NCBI RefSeq assembly: GCF_034676725.1
Contig: NZ_JAUCBR010000004.1
Location: 3,500,001 to 3,564,000 of the forward strand
Source of the DNA: Denitromonas sp.
GTDB lineage: Bacteria > Pseudomonadota > Gammaproteobacteria > Burkholderiales > Rhodocyclaceae
Length of the DNA: 64,000 nucleotides
Direction of reading: 5' to 3'
Positions 25,860 through 33,673 of this stretch are shown in pieces; within the stretch, counting starts at the first letter, position 1, and each line of letters starts with the position of its first letter. The position numbers and the translations under genes are program-made. The notes under the pieces are model-generated. The model was given only the letters and a program-made list of their open reading frames with translations, was not told the DNA's origin and did not search any database.

Positions 25860-26315
25860 TCAGCCATACACCCCATGCTCGATCCGCCCCAGCGTATCCA
25901 TCACGCTCTGGGTGCCGATGTCGGTGTCGATCAGCGACAGCGGGGTGTCGCCGCCGAGGGCAGCGTTGGGGGATTTGAGCCAGTCGAGGGCGGCGCCGAG
26001 GTCTTCGAAGACTTCTTCGGCGCGCTCTACCACGCGGGCCAGGCGCACGACCTTGGCGGACTCTTCGCTGCTGAGCGTGCCTTCCTTTTTGCGGCGGGCC
26101 AGCGTGCGCTCGGGGATGGCGAGTGCGCTGGCCAGCTCACTCTGGGTGAGGTGCAAGGTTTTGGACAGTACGTCGATGGCGGTGGAGGAGATGCCGTGAC
26201 GGATCAGGCTGACCCAGTCCAGCGGGGTGCGCGGCTGGCTGTGCAGGACTTTGCGGCCGCCCAGCAGGCGGTCGACCGAGCGCGGTTCGGGTGCGATTGC
26301 AGCTGCGGTGCTCAT
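25860..26315 (-). CDS. Xre/MbcA/ParS-type antitoxin (DUF2384) of the RES pair
   Basis: A 151-residue protein from the ATG at 26315 (AAGGA nine bases upstream). Residues 35-95 form a helix-turn-helix related to Xre: LTQSELASALAIPERTLARR. The C-terminal half is the toxin-binding ParS/MbcA part: EVFEDLGAALDWLKSPNAAL, GDTPLSLIDTDIGTQSVMD and a terminal GRIEHGVYG. It neutralises the RES toxin and usually represses its own promoter. The toxin gene is separated from it by the inserted repeat element. Confidence 0.87.
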   Translation of the reverse strand: MSTAAAIAPEPRSVDRLLGGRKVLHSQPRTPLDWVSLIRHGISSTAIDVLSKTLHLTQSELASALAIPERTLARRKKEGTLSSEESAKVVRLARVVERAEEVFEDLGAALDWLKSPNAALGGDTPLSLIDTDIGTQSVMDTLGRIEHGVYG

Positions 26316-26351
26316 GTTCGTTCCTTGCGTGCCATGTGGCATCAAGTTTAT

Positions 26352-26369
26352 GCAATTTTGGCGTATTGC
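26352..26369. promoter_or_regulatory. Inverted repeat upstream of the antitoxin gene, candidate autoregulatory operator
   Basis: GCAAT-N8-ATTGC (18 bp) is an AT-richer palindrome 37 bases upstream of the antitoxin ATG, in the position expected for an Xre-type operator. The assignment rests on symmetry and position only. Confidence 0.4.
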
Positions 26370-26407
26370 GCCAGCGACAGCGGTGGCCGGCGGTCAGCCC
26401 GGGCAAC

Positions 26408-26429
26408 AAAAAGGGCGCCAGTGGCGCCC
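26408..26429 (-). terminator. Rho-independent terminator of the host-attachment gene
   Basis: On the minus strand GGGCGCC-ACT-GGCGCCC is followed at once by TTTTT. The perfect 7 bp GC stem and T-run lie 22 bases past the stop of the gene at 26452. It separates that transcript from the toxin-antitoxin promoter. Confidence 0.9.
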
Positions 26430-26451
26430 GCTGTGGTTATGGGTCAGGCTA

Positions 26452-26886
26452 TCAGAGGCAGATGCTGCTTCCCAGTCGCATGGCCAGGTCGGGTTCGTTG
26501 GTCTTGGTGTAGTCCTTCTCGACCCGGTCGGTAATGAGCTGGGCGGTGGGGCCGTCCATCACGGCGTTGAGCATGCCCATGAAGGCGGGGGGGGCGACCA
26601 GGATGGCACGCCCGAAGGCCTGCTTGTTGCGGCCCTGGTAGAACTCTTGCGCCAGCTCCTGTGCGAAGGCGCGTGCGGCTTGGGTTTTGGGTGGGGTATG
26701 GGATTCATAGCCACTGCCGGGTGACGACTGGATGCTGCCCGGTCGGTCGGTGACGAGGTCCTTATTCTTCTGTCGGCTTTCGGGGTGGATCATCTCCTTG
26801 ACCAGCTTCAGGCCCTTGTTGGGGCCGTAGTTGGCGTAGAGCTTTGCAAGGCTGGCATTTGCGACCAGGATCCAGGTGATGGCCAT
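26452..26886 (-). CDS. Host-attachment family protein
   Basis: A 144-residue protein starting AITWILVANASLAKLYANYG, the usual opening of proteins annotated as required for attachment to host cells (AtsA-like, Host_attach family). The middle is polar (KNKDLVTDRPGSIQSSPGSG) and the end carries AILVAPPAFMGMLN and a catalytic-looking EKDYT region typical of the family. Function is unclear; the fold is related to eRF1 domain-like proteins, and relatives occur in free-living bacteria, so the name should not be taken literally. It has its own terminator. Confidence 0.8.
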   Translation of the reverse strand: MAITWILVANASLAKLYANYGPNKGLKLVKEMIHPESRQKNKDLVTDRPGSIQSSPGSGYESHTPPKTQAARAFAQELAQEFYQGRNKQAFGRAILVAPPAFMGMLNAVMDGPTAQLITDRVEKDYTKTNEPDLAMRLGSSICL

Positions 26887-27067
26887 AGAGCATCCTCCGA
26901 AAAAGTGGGTGGTCCGCTGTTGTCGTCCGATCCGTCCAGACGGCAGGCAACAGCGCTTTCAGCGTAGTGCGCTGGCGAGTGGACTTCAAAAGCGTTTCGG
27001 CCGCCCTGCTGTCGGGTGGTGCTGCCCGGGTGGGCGAAAACCGCGCCATGGGCGGCTCCGGCATGGA

Positions 27068-28102
27068 TCAACCGTTCGTCAGACGCTCGCGGGCGCGACC
27101 ATCGGCCGCAGCGAGGGTGTTGATGCGGTGGTGGTCGGCGCGGGCGAAGAGGTCGAGCAGGGTGTCGTAGATGCCGGCGACGCGGGCATCGACCGGGGTG
27201 TCGTTGCCGAAATAGGCGTGACAGACCTGGATGATGCCGCCGGCGTTGATGGCGTAGTCGGGTGCGTAGAGGATGTTGCGCGCCTGGAGTGCGTCGGCCA
27301 GGTCGTCGGTGGCGAGCTGGTTGTTGGCGGCGCCGGCAACGATGGCCACGCGCAGGCGGGGGAGGGTGTCGGCGGTGATGACCGCGCCGAGCGCACATGG
27401 GGCGAACACATCGGCCTCGGTGTCGAGGATGGCGTCGGGGGCGACCGGCGTGGCGCCGAGGCGATGGGCCAGCCGGTAGCAGCGGTCGGCGTCGATGTCG
27501 GTGATGCTCAGCTGCGCGCCAGCGCTGGCGAGCATCTGGCACAAGGCGCTGCCGACATGGCCGAGGCCTTGCACGGCGACATGGATGCCTGCGAGCGAAT
27601 CGCTGCCGAGCCGGTGGCGGACCGCGGCGCGAATGCCGTGATAGACGCCGCGCGCGGTGTAGGGCGAAGGGTCGCCGCCGCTTCCGTCGCGGCTGATGCC
27701 GGTGACGAAGCGGGTGACCTGCGCGAGCTGTGCCATGTCGGCCGGGCTGGTGCCGACGTCTTCGGCGGTGATGTAGCGGCCGCCAAGCCGGTCGATGGCG
27801 CGGCCGAGCGCGGTGAGCAGGGCGGGTGTCTTGATATGCCGGGCATCGCCGATGACCACTGCCTTGCCGCCGCCGACCGGCAGGCCGGCGAGGGCCGATT
27901 TGTAGGTCATGCCGCGTGACAGGCGCAGCGCGTCGGTCAGCGCCGCGGCTTCGTCGGCATAGGGCCAGATGCGACAGCCGCCCATGGCCGGGCCGAGGGT
28001 GGTGTCGTGGATGGCGATGATGGCCTTGAGTCCGCTGGCGGCGTCATGGGCAAACACCACTTGTTCATGGTGATCGAAGTCCGGGGCGTTGAAACATTCC
28101 AT
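27068..28102 (-). CDS. Leucine (Glu/Leu/Phe/Val) dehydrogenase
   Basis: A 344-residue NAD-dependent amino acid dehydrogenase. LGPAMGGCR and LSRGMTYKSALAGLPVGGGK place Lys68 and Lys80 exactly where leucine dehydrogenases have their substrate-binding and catalytic lysines. The C-terminal Rossmann part has VQGLGHVGSALCQML followed by TDIDADR, indicating NAD preference, and NNQLATDDLADALQAR is conserved. It would deaminate branched-chain amino acids to 2-oxo acids. A flavodoxin-like gene and mtfA follow upstream on the same strand with short gaps, so co-transcription is possible without an obvious shared pathway. Confidence 0.88.
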   Translation of the reverse strand: MECFNAPDFDHHEQVVFAHDAASGLKAIIAIHDTTLGPAMGGCRIWPYADEAAALTDALRLSRGMTYKSALAGLPVGGGKAVVIGDARHIKTPALLTALGRAIDRLGGRYITAEDVGTSPADMAQLAQVTRFVTGISRDGSGGDPSPYTARGVYHGIRAAVRHRLGSDSLAGIHVAVQGLGHVGSALCQMLASAGAQLSITDIDADRCYRLAHRLGATPVAPDAILDTEADVFAPCALGAVITADTLPRLRVAIVAGAANNQLATDDLADALQARNILYAPDYAINAGGIIQVCHAYFGNDTPVDARVAGIYDTLLDLFARADHHRINTLAAADGRARERLTNG

Positions 28103-28123
28103 GACGAGCTCCTTGCCGGGGGA

Positions 28124-28579
28124 CTAGAAGATGCCCATGGCCAGGCCTTCGCCCATGGCGGCGCCCAGGGCATGGCAGGCGTCGATGTCGGCCGGCGTGA
28201 CGTCACCGCGCGCGATGTGCGGTTCGGCCACTTCGCGCCAGCCATAGCCGGTGGCGATGCGGCGGATCTCGCGCACGGCGTTGGTGCCGTCGTTGCCGGC
28301 ACTGATGAACAGGGCGAAGGGCAGGCCGGTGAGCTGGCCTTCGAGCGGGTAGTAGGTGCGGTCGAAGAAGTCTTTGAGGGCGCCGGACATGTAGCCGAAG
28401 TTCTCCGGCGTGCCGAGCAGCAGAGCGTCGCAGCGGGCCAGGTCGTCCACGCCGGCATCGAAGGCCCTGAGGCAGCGCACCGTGACGCCGTCCGCCGTCT
28501 CGGCGCCGGCCCGCACGGCGTCGGCGAGCGCGCCGGTGTGGCCGGACTGGGTGTGATAGACGATCAGCAGGCGTTTCAT
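28124..28579 (-). CDS. Flavodoxin-family NAD(P)H-dependent oxidoreductase
   Basis: A 151-residue flavodoxin fold from the ATG at 28579. RLLIVYHTQSGHTGALADAV gives the FMN phosphate loop at residues 9-15. LLLGTPENFGYMSGALKDFF is the second conserved loop, seen in flavodoxin-like and WrbA/NADPH-FMN reductase relatives. It probably reduces a quinone or nitro substrate, or carries electrons; nothing nearby decides. It lies 14 bases after mtfA on the same strand. Confidence 0.78.
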   Translation of the reverse strand: MKRLLIVYHTQSGHTGALADAVRAGAETADGVTVRCLRAFDAGVDDLARCDALLLGTPENFGYMSGALKDFFDRTYYPLEGQLTGLPFALFISAGNDGTNAVREIRRIATGYGWREVAEPHIARGDVTPADIDACHALGAAMGEGLAMGIF

Positions 28580-28593
28580 CGGCAGGCCTTTGC

Positions 28594-29385
28594 TCAGGGC
28601 TCTACCGCATTGGAGCCTCGTGGCGGTGAAGGGTTCGCGCCGGCTGCCGGGTCGAGGCCGTAGAGCCGCTTGAGCTGGGCGTAGGCGGCGGGGTAGGCGG
28701 CGCGCAGCTTGAGCGGGGTTTCGAAGAAGGCCTCGCTTATGACGGCGAAAAACTCGGCCGGGCTTTCGGCAGCGTAGGCGTCGATGGCGTGTGGCAGGCC
28801 GTGATCGACCCGGTAGCAGAAGTCCTCGTAGGCGGCGGTGAAAATGCGCGCCCAGTCGGCGCGGCGCATGTCGGCGGGCAGCGGCGGAAAGCCGTCGGCC
28901 TGGCCGTTGCACATGTCGAGCTTGTGGGCGAACTCGTGGATCACCACGTTGAGCCCGTCGACGTGTTCGCGGGCTTGCCAGGAGACGATCACGGGGCCGT
29001 CCGGCCAGGCTTCGCCGAGCACCGGGTCGTCGTATTCGTGCACCACGCCGTCCTCGTCCATCTCCGTCCGCGCGATGACGAAATCGCCCGCATAGACCAC
29101 CACGCCAACCCAGTCGCGGTAGGCGTCGAGCCCGGTGTTGAGGATCGGCAGGCAGGCCTGCAGCGCGATGGCGAGGAGGATGTCGTCGGTCAGCACCAGA
29201 CCGTGCGCGCCGTGGAAGGTCTTCTGGTTGAGGAAGTCGAGCGCCAGCGCACGCAGGTGCGGGCGGCGCTCGGCAGGCAGATAGTCGAGGAACGGCAGTC
29301 CGGCTTCGACGCGTTGCCATTGCTCGTCGGTGACGACCGGCGACTCGGCCGCGCCGAATAGCCAGCGCCGCAGCGTGCGCAGCAT
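28594..29385 (-). CDS. mtfA: MtfA-family zinc peptidase
   Basis: A 263-residue M90 peptidase. The zinc motif HEFAHKLD lies near residue 149, and further conserved parts are GFPPLPADMRRADWA, RVDHGLPHAIDAYA and AESPAEFFAVISEAFFE, which contains the Glu ligand region. In E. coli MtfA binds the repressor Mlc and alters glucose PTS expression and is an aminopeptidase; here no Mlc gene is visible. Length and motif order are normal. It ends 14 bases before the flavodoxin gene and begins one base past the EamA transporter stop. Confidence 0.85.
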   Translation of the reverse strand: MLRTLRRWLFGAAESPVVTDEQWQRVEAGLPFLDYLPAERRPHLRALALDFLNQKTFHGAHGLVLTDDILLAIALQACLPILNTGLDAYRDWVGVVVYAGDFVIARTEMDEDGVVHEYDDPVLGEAWPDGPVIVSWQAREHVDGLNVVIHEFAHKLDMCNGQADGFPPLPADMRRADWARIFTAAYEDFCYRVDHGLPHAIDAYAAESPAEFFAVISEAFFETPLKLRAAYPAAYAQLKRLYGLDPAAGANPSPPRGSNAVEP

Positions 29386-29386
29386 G

Positions 29387-30298
29387 TCAGCGGACTTCCG
29401 GGTGCCGGGTGGTCAGCCAGATGCCCGACAGGATCAGGGCGATGCCCACACCATGGAACGCCGCCGGCAGCTCGTCAAGAAAGATGACCGACAGGATGGT
29501 GCCGAACACCGGCATCAGGTGGATGAACAGCGCCCCGCGGCTGGGGCCGACCAGGGCGACGCCGCGGTTGTAGAACACATAGCCGAGAAAGCCCGGAAAG
29601 ATCGCGGTGTAGGCAATGGCGGTGAGGCTGCCCGGATGCAGCACGATATGCCGGCCCTGCGACAGCTCCCAGGCCCAGGCCGGCGCCAGCACGCAAATGC
29701 CGACCACCGTCATGGCGGCGAGCAGCACCATCGGGTGCATGCCGCCGGGGCGCCAGTGCAGGCCGACCGTGTACAGGCCCCACACCATCACGGCGATGAG
29801 CATCCAGAAGTCGCCGGGGTTGAACTGCCAGTCGAGCAGCATGGCCGGGTTGCCGTGGGTGACGATCACGCTGACGCCGATCAGCGACAGCACCACGCCG
29901 ATGATTTCAAGGCGCTGGAGCCGCCGGCGCAGCAGCACGCCGGCCAGCAGCAGGGTGGCGACCGGGATCAGCGAATTGAGCATGGTGGCGTTGATCGCCG
30001 TGGTGTATTGCAGGGCCAGGTAGGCGAAGGTGTTGTAGCCCCCCACGCCGAGCGCGCCGAGCAGCACGATCGGCCGCCAGTGGCGGCGCACCAGCGGCCA
30101 CTGTGTGCGCAGGTGGGGCCAGGCAAAGGGCAGGATCAGGCACAGGGCCAGCGTCCAGCGCCAGAAGGCCAGCCCGAAGGGCGGGACGTCGGCGCGAATG
30201 CCACGGCCGATGACCATGTTGCCCGACCAGAACAAGGTGGTCAGCGTCAGCAGGAGGTAGGGAAGATCAAACAGGCGGCGCATGGTTTTTGGGGGCAT
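29387..30298 (-). CDS. EamA/DMT-family membrane transporter
   Basis: A 303-residue protein of ten helices in two EamA repeats. It opens with LLLTLTTLFWSGNMVIGRGI and has the paired PFGLAFWRWTLALCLILPFA. It ends HGVGIALILSGIWLTTRH, a standard last helix. The substrate is unknown. It is the first gene of the minus-strand run ending with leucine dehydrogenase, divergent from relA across 61 bases. Confidence 0.87.
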   Translation of the reverse strand: MPPKTMRRLFDLPYLLLTLTTLFWSGNMVIGRGIRADVPPFGLAFWRWTLALCLILPFAWPHLRTQWPLVRRHWRPIVLLGALGVGGYNTFAYLALQYTTAINATMLNSLIPVATLLLAGVLLRRRLQRLEIIGVVLSLIGVSVIVTHGNPAMLLDWQFNPGDFWMLIAVMVWGLYTVGLHWRPGGMHPMVLLAAMTVVGICVLAPAWAWELSQGRHIVLHPGSLTAIAYTAIFPGFLGYVFYNRGVALVGPSRGALFIHLMPVFGTILSVIFLDELPAAFHGVGIALILSGIWLTTRHPEVR

Positions 30299-30359
30299 TT
30301 CGGCGGAGGCGCGATTATCATCTGCGCGTCAGCTCCGCTCAATGAGAGATAATGCGGCC

Positions 30360-32561
30360 ATGGTATCCGTCACTCACGCTATTTCCTACGCCGACGAAGA
30401 AACACCGCCGGTCGACCGCATCTGCGAAGGCCTGCCCGCCGCCGACCGGCCGCGCATCGAAGCGGCCCTGTCGCTGATCACCGAGCTTTACCCGCAGCAG
30501 CCGCTGGGGACCGGCGAGCCGACCCTGCGCCACGCGCTGGGCATGGCGCTGATCTGCGTTTCGCTGAAGATGGACGGCGATGCCCGGCTGGCCGCGCTGC
30601 TGTTCGCCCTGCACAGCCACATGGATAACGCCACCGAGTATCTCGAGAAGCATTTCGGCTTGCGGGTGGCGCGGCTGGTGGGCGGGCTGTACCGGCTCAA
30701 CGGCCTGCGGGTGATCACCCGCAAGACCGCGACCAACCGTGCGCCCGAGATGCGCCAGCAGTCCGAAACCCTGCGCAAGATGCTGCTGGCCATGGTCGAG
30801 GACATCCGCGTGGTGTTGCTGCGCCTGGCTTCGCGCACCCAGACCCTGCGCTACTACGCCGAACATCCGGACGACGAGGCGCAGTTCGACGCTGCGCGTG
30901 AGAGCCTCGACATCTACGCGCCGCTGGCCAACCGCCTCGGCGTGTGGCAGCTCAAGTGGGAGCTGGAGGACCTGTCCTTCCGCTTCCTCGAGCCGGACAC
31001 CTACAAGCGCATTGCCAAGATGCTCGACGAGCGCCGCGTCGAGCGCGAGCAGTTCATCGCCGACGCCGTGGCCCGCCTGCGCGAGGAGATGGCTGCCGCC
31101 GGCATCAGCGGCGAGGTGTATGGCCGGCCCAAGCACATCTTCAGCATCGTCAACAAGATGCGCTCGAAAGACCTCGACTTTTCGCAGGTCTACGACGTGC
31201 GTGCCTTGCGTGTGCTGGTGAGCCAGGTGCGCGACTGCTACGCGGTGCTGGGCATCGTGCACCAGATCTGGACGCCGATCCCGAAGGAGTACGACGACTA
31301 CATCCTCAAGCCCAAGGGCAACAACTACCAGTCCCTGCACACCGCGGTGCGGGCGGCCGACGGACGGGCACTGGAGGTGCAGATCCGCACCCACGACATG
31401 CACCAGCACGCCGAGTTCGGCGTGGCCGCGCACTGGCGCTACAAGGAAGGCAGCGGTGCCGGTGGCAGCGCCTACGACGAGAAGATCGCGCTGCTGCGCG
31501 ACCTGCTGTCATGGCGCGACGAGGTGACCGACGCCGATCACTGGGAAGAGAAATACCGCGACGCCTCGCTCGACGACACGCTGTACGTGATGACACCGCA
31601 GGGGCGGGTGGTGGACCTGCCGCGCGGTGCCACGGCGGTCGACTTCGCCTATGCGCTGCATTCCGACCTTGGCCATCGCTGCCGCGGCGCCAAGGTGGAC
31701 GGCCACCTGATTCCGCTCAACAAGCCGCTGGAGAGCGGGCAGACGGTGGAGATCACCGCCGCCAAGGAAGGCGGCCCCTCGCGCGACTGGCTCAACCCAC
31801 AGCAGAACTACGTCACCACGGGCAAGGCGCGGCGCAAGATCAAGCAGTACTTCTCGCAGCAGGAGCAGGGCGAGTTGCTCGAACGCGGCCGGGCGGTCAT
31901 CCACCGCGAACTGCAGCGCGAAGGGCAGACCCAGTTCAACAACGAAACCCTGGCCCAGCGTCTGGGCTTCAAGAACACCGACGCGATGTTCATCGCCGCC
32001 GGCCGGGGCGAGGTCGGTCCGCGTGCGGTGCAACTGGCTACCCAGACCGATGGCAGCGCCGCGCCCAGCGCGGACGAAGTGGTCATCGGGCGCAGCCGCC
32101 AGCGCAGCACCGACGACGACATCCTGGTGGTCGGTGTCAGCAAGCTGATGACCTCGCTGGCGCGCTGCTGCAAGCCGGCGCCGCCGGATGCGGTGGAGGG
32201 TTTCGTGACGCGCGGGCGCGGCATTTCGGTGCATCGCGTCGACTGCCCCGACTTCCAGGCCCTGCTCAAGCGCCATCCCGAGCGTGCCATCCCTGCCACC
32301 TGGGGCGACGGGGTGGATGCGCCGGGCAGCCGCTATCCGGTCGATGTGATCGTCGATGCCAACGATCGCCAGGGGCTGCTGCGCGACCTGTCGGACGTGC
32401 TCTCGCGCGAGAAGCTCAACGTCATTGCCGTCAACACCCTCACCCGCAAGGGCAAGGCGCGCATGCGCTTTACCATCGAGGTCAATGGCTCGCAGCAGAT
32501 CCAGCGTGCGCTGACCCTGATGGGCGAGGTGGTGGGCGTCGAGCAGGCCCGCCGGACCTAG
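30360..32561 (+). CDS. relA: GTP pyrophosphokinase RelA, (p)ppGpp synthetase
   Basis: A 733-residue RelA/SpoT homologue from the ATG at 30360 (an earlier ATG at 30342 lacks a site). The N-terminal hydrolase domain is degenerate: at residues 79-90 LLFALHSHMDN stands where active SpoT enzymes have an HD...ED motif, so hydrolysis is not expected. The synthetase domain is intact, with GRPKHIFSI, VYDVRALRVLV and PKEYDDYILKPKGNNYQSLH; the acidic ExDD fits the RelA class using GDP or GTP. TGS, zinc-finger-like (LARCCKPAPPD) and C-terminal ACT domains follow. It makes the stringent-response alarmone on starved ribosomes. Confidence 0.92.
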   Translation: MVSVTHAISYADEETPPVDRICEGLPAADRPRIEAALSLITELYPQQPLGTGEPTLRHALGMALICVSLKMDGDARLAALLFALHSHMDNATEYLEKHFGLRVARLVGGLYRLNGLRVITRKTATNRAPEMRQQSETLRKMLLAMVEDIRVVLLRLASRTQTLRYYAEHPDDEAQFDAARESLDIYAPLANRLGVWQLKWELEDLSFRFLEPDTYKRIAKMLDERRVEREQFIADAVARLREEMAAAGISGEVYGRPKHIFSIVNKMRSKDLDFSQVYDVRALRVLVSQVRDCYAVLGIVHQIWTPIPKEYDDYILKPKGNNYQSLHTAVRAADGRALEVQIRTHDMHQHAEFGVAAHWRYKEGSGAGGSAYDEKIALLRDLLSWRDEVTDADHWEEKYRDASLDDTLYVMTPQGRVVDLPRGATAVDFAYALHSDLGHRCRGAKVDGHLIPLNKPLESGQTVEITAAKEGGPSRDWLNPQQNYVTTGKARRKIKQYFSQQEQGELLERGRAVIHRELQREGQTQFNNETLAQRLGFKNTDAMFIAAGRGEVGPRAVQLATQTDGSAAPSADEVVIGRSRQRSTDDDILVVGVSKLMTSLARCCKPAPPDAVEGFVTRGRGISVHRVDCPDFQALLKRHPERAIPATWGDGVDAPGSRYPVDVIVDANDRQGLLRDLSDVLSREKLNVIAVNTLTRKGKARMRFTIEVNGSQQIQRALTLMGEVVGVEQARRT

Positions 32562-32576
32562 TTCTTTCGACCTAGG
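32559..32576. promoter_or_regulatory. Motif TAGTTCTTT-N4-CTAG, copy 1 (upstream of Crp/Fnr gene)
   Basis: This sequence overlaps the relA stop codon and lies about 140 bases before the Crp/Fnr start. A 14-of-17 match occurs at 33549-33565 upstream of narK1. It could be a shared activator site or chance. The same gap also holds an inverted repeat, GGCCGAT-N7-ATCGGCC, at 32607-32627. Confidence 0.3.
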
Positions 32577-32717
32577 CAGACTCGGTCGTTCGGCGGATGG
32601 TCGTCCGGCCGATTGTCGTGATCGGCCCGGCTTCGTATCGTCCGTGCTGTAGAGGCGCTGGCCGTGCGTTCCGCAGTCGGGCCCGGATTCGCCTCAAGGC
32701 AGTACGACGAGGTGATT

Positions 32718-33452
32718 ATGGACATGCGGATCAGTCAGGCGCGCCGACAGGGGGCCGCCAGCCAGGCAGAGGGACGGGCCGAGATCGTCTCGGTGCTCAA
32801 GACCATGCCTCTGCTCAAGGGCATTCGCAGCAGCACCCTCGAGGTGCTGGCAGGCGACGCCACGCGCATGCGCTATGAACGCGATGAAATCGTGTTCCGC
32901 CGGGGCTCGGTGCCCACCGGGCTGTTTTTCGTACTCGATGGTGGCATCAAGCTCCTCGCCCTTGAACCCGATGGCCGGGAAAAGGTGATCGAGCTGTTCA
33001 CCGAGAAGCGCTTCTTTGGCGAGATTGGCGTGTTCCGCCTGTCACGCTACCGCGCCTGGACGCAAGCGGTGCGCGCCACCGATCTGCTGCATGTCCCCTC
33101 CGACGCGCTGCGCCAGGCGGTGCGCGAAGACCACGAGCTGTCGCTGCGCATGCTGTCGGAAGTCTCCGGCCGGGTGCAGTCGCTGATCGAGTCGATCAGC
33201 CAGACAGCGCCGCTGCTTGCCTACAAACGGGTGGCGGCCTATCTGATCGAACAGGACGGCGTCGGCGATGTCGAGCCGGGCTGGGTTCGCCTGGCGGCGC
33301 CCAAATACACCATCGCCTCCATGCTCAACATGAGCAGCGAAGCCTTGTCGCGCGCGCTGCGCAAGTTGCGCGATGGCGGCATGATCGAAGGCGGTGGCCG
33401 CAACATCCGTATCGTTGACTACGACGGCCTGAACGGGTTGCTCAACGCCTGA
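32718..33452 (+). CDS. Crp/Fnr-family regulator, DNR/FNR-like
   Basis: A 244-residue activator from the ATG at 32718 (GAGG upstream). Residues 30-150 form the cyclic-nucleotide-type beta-barrel (RGSVPTGLFFVLDGGIKLLA, then FFGEIGVFRLSRY), followed by the dimer helix and a C-terminal HTH. The recognition helix MSSEALSRALRKLRDGG has Glu, Ser and Arg at the positions that in FNR contact TTGAT, so it should bind FNR-type boxes. The N-terminal Cys cluster of oxygen-sensing FNR is missing, which suggests a DNR-like protein sensing nitric oxide through haem, or another signal. It precedes narK1 and probably regulates the nar locus. Confidence 0.82.
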   Translation: MDMRISQARRQGAASQAEGRAEIVSVLKTMPLLKGIRSSTLEVLAGDATRMRYERDEIVFRRGSVPTGLFFVLDGGIKLLALEPDGREKVIELFTEKRFFGEIGVFRLSRYRAWTQAVRATDLLHVPSDALRQAVREDHELSLRMLSEVSGRVQSLIESISQTAPLLAYKRVAAYLIEQDGVGDVEPGWVRLAAPKYTIASMLNMSSEALSRALRKLRDGGMIEGGGRNIRIVDYDGLNGLLNA

Positions 33453-33548
33453 TTCCCTTTTTTGTCGATCACGCCCCGGGATGCCGTGCCGCGCGCCCGG
33501 GGCGTCGGTGCGTCGACGCCTCGCCCGTGGGTGCGACGATCGGGCGCA

Positions 33549-33565
33549 TAGTTCTTTTTATCTAG
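33549..33565. promoter_or_regulatory. Motif TAGTTCTTT-N4-CTAG, copy 2 (upstream of narK1)
   Basis: TAGTTCTTTTTATCTAG is 109 bases before the narK1 start and matches the copy upstream of the Crp/Fnr gene at 14 of 17 positions. No consensus FNR box or clear NarL heptamer pair was seen in this 221 bp gap, which makes this AT-rich element the best regulatory candidate here. Confidence 0.3.
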
Positions 33566-33673
33566 TTCCTCTGCGCTGCCGTCCCCCTGCGGACGGCCAA
33601 TGTTGCACTTGCCGGTCAGCCGATACGCTGCATGGCAGTGATACATCCGTGTGCGGCAGGAGGACAAGCAGCA

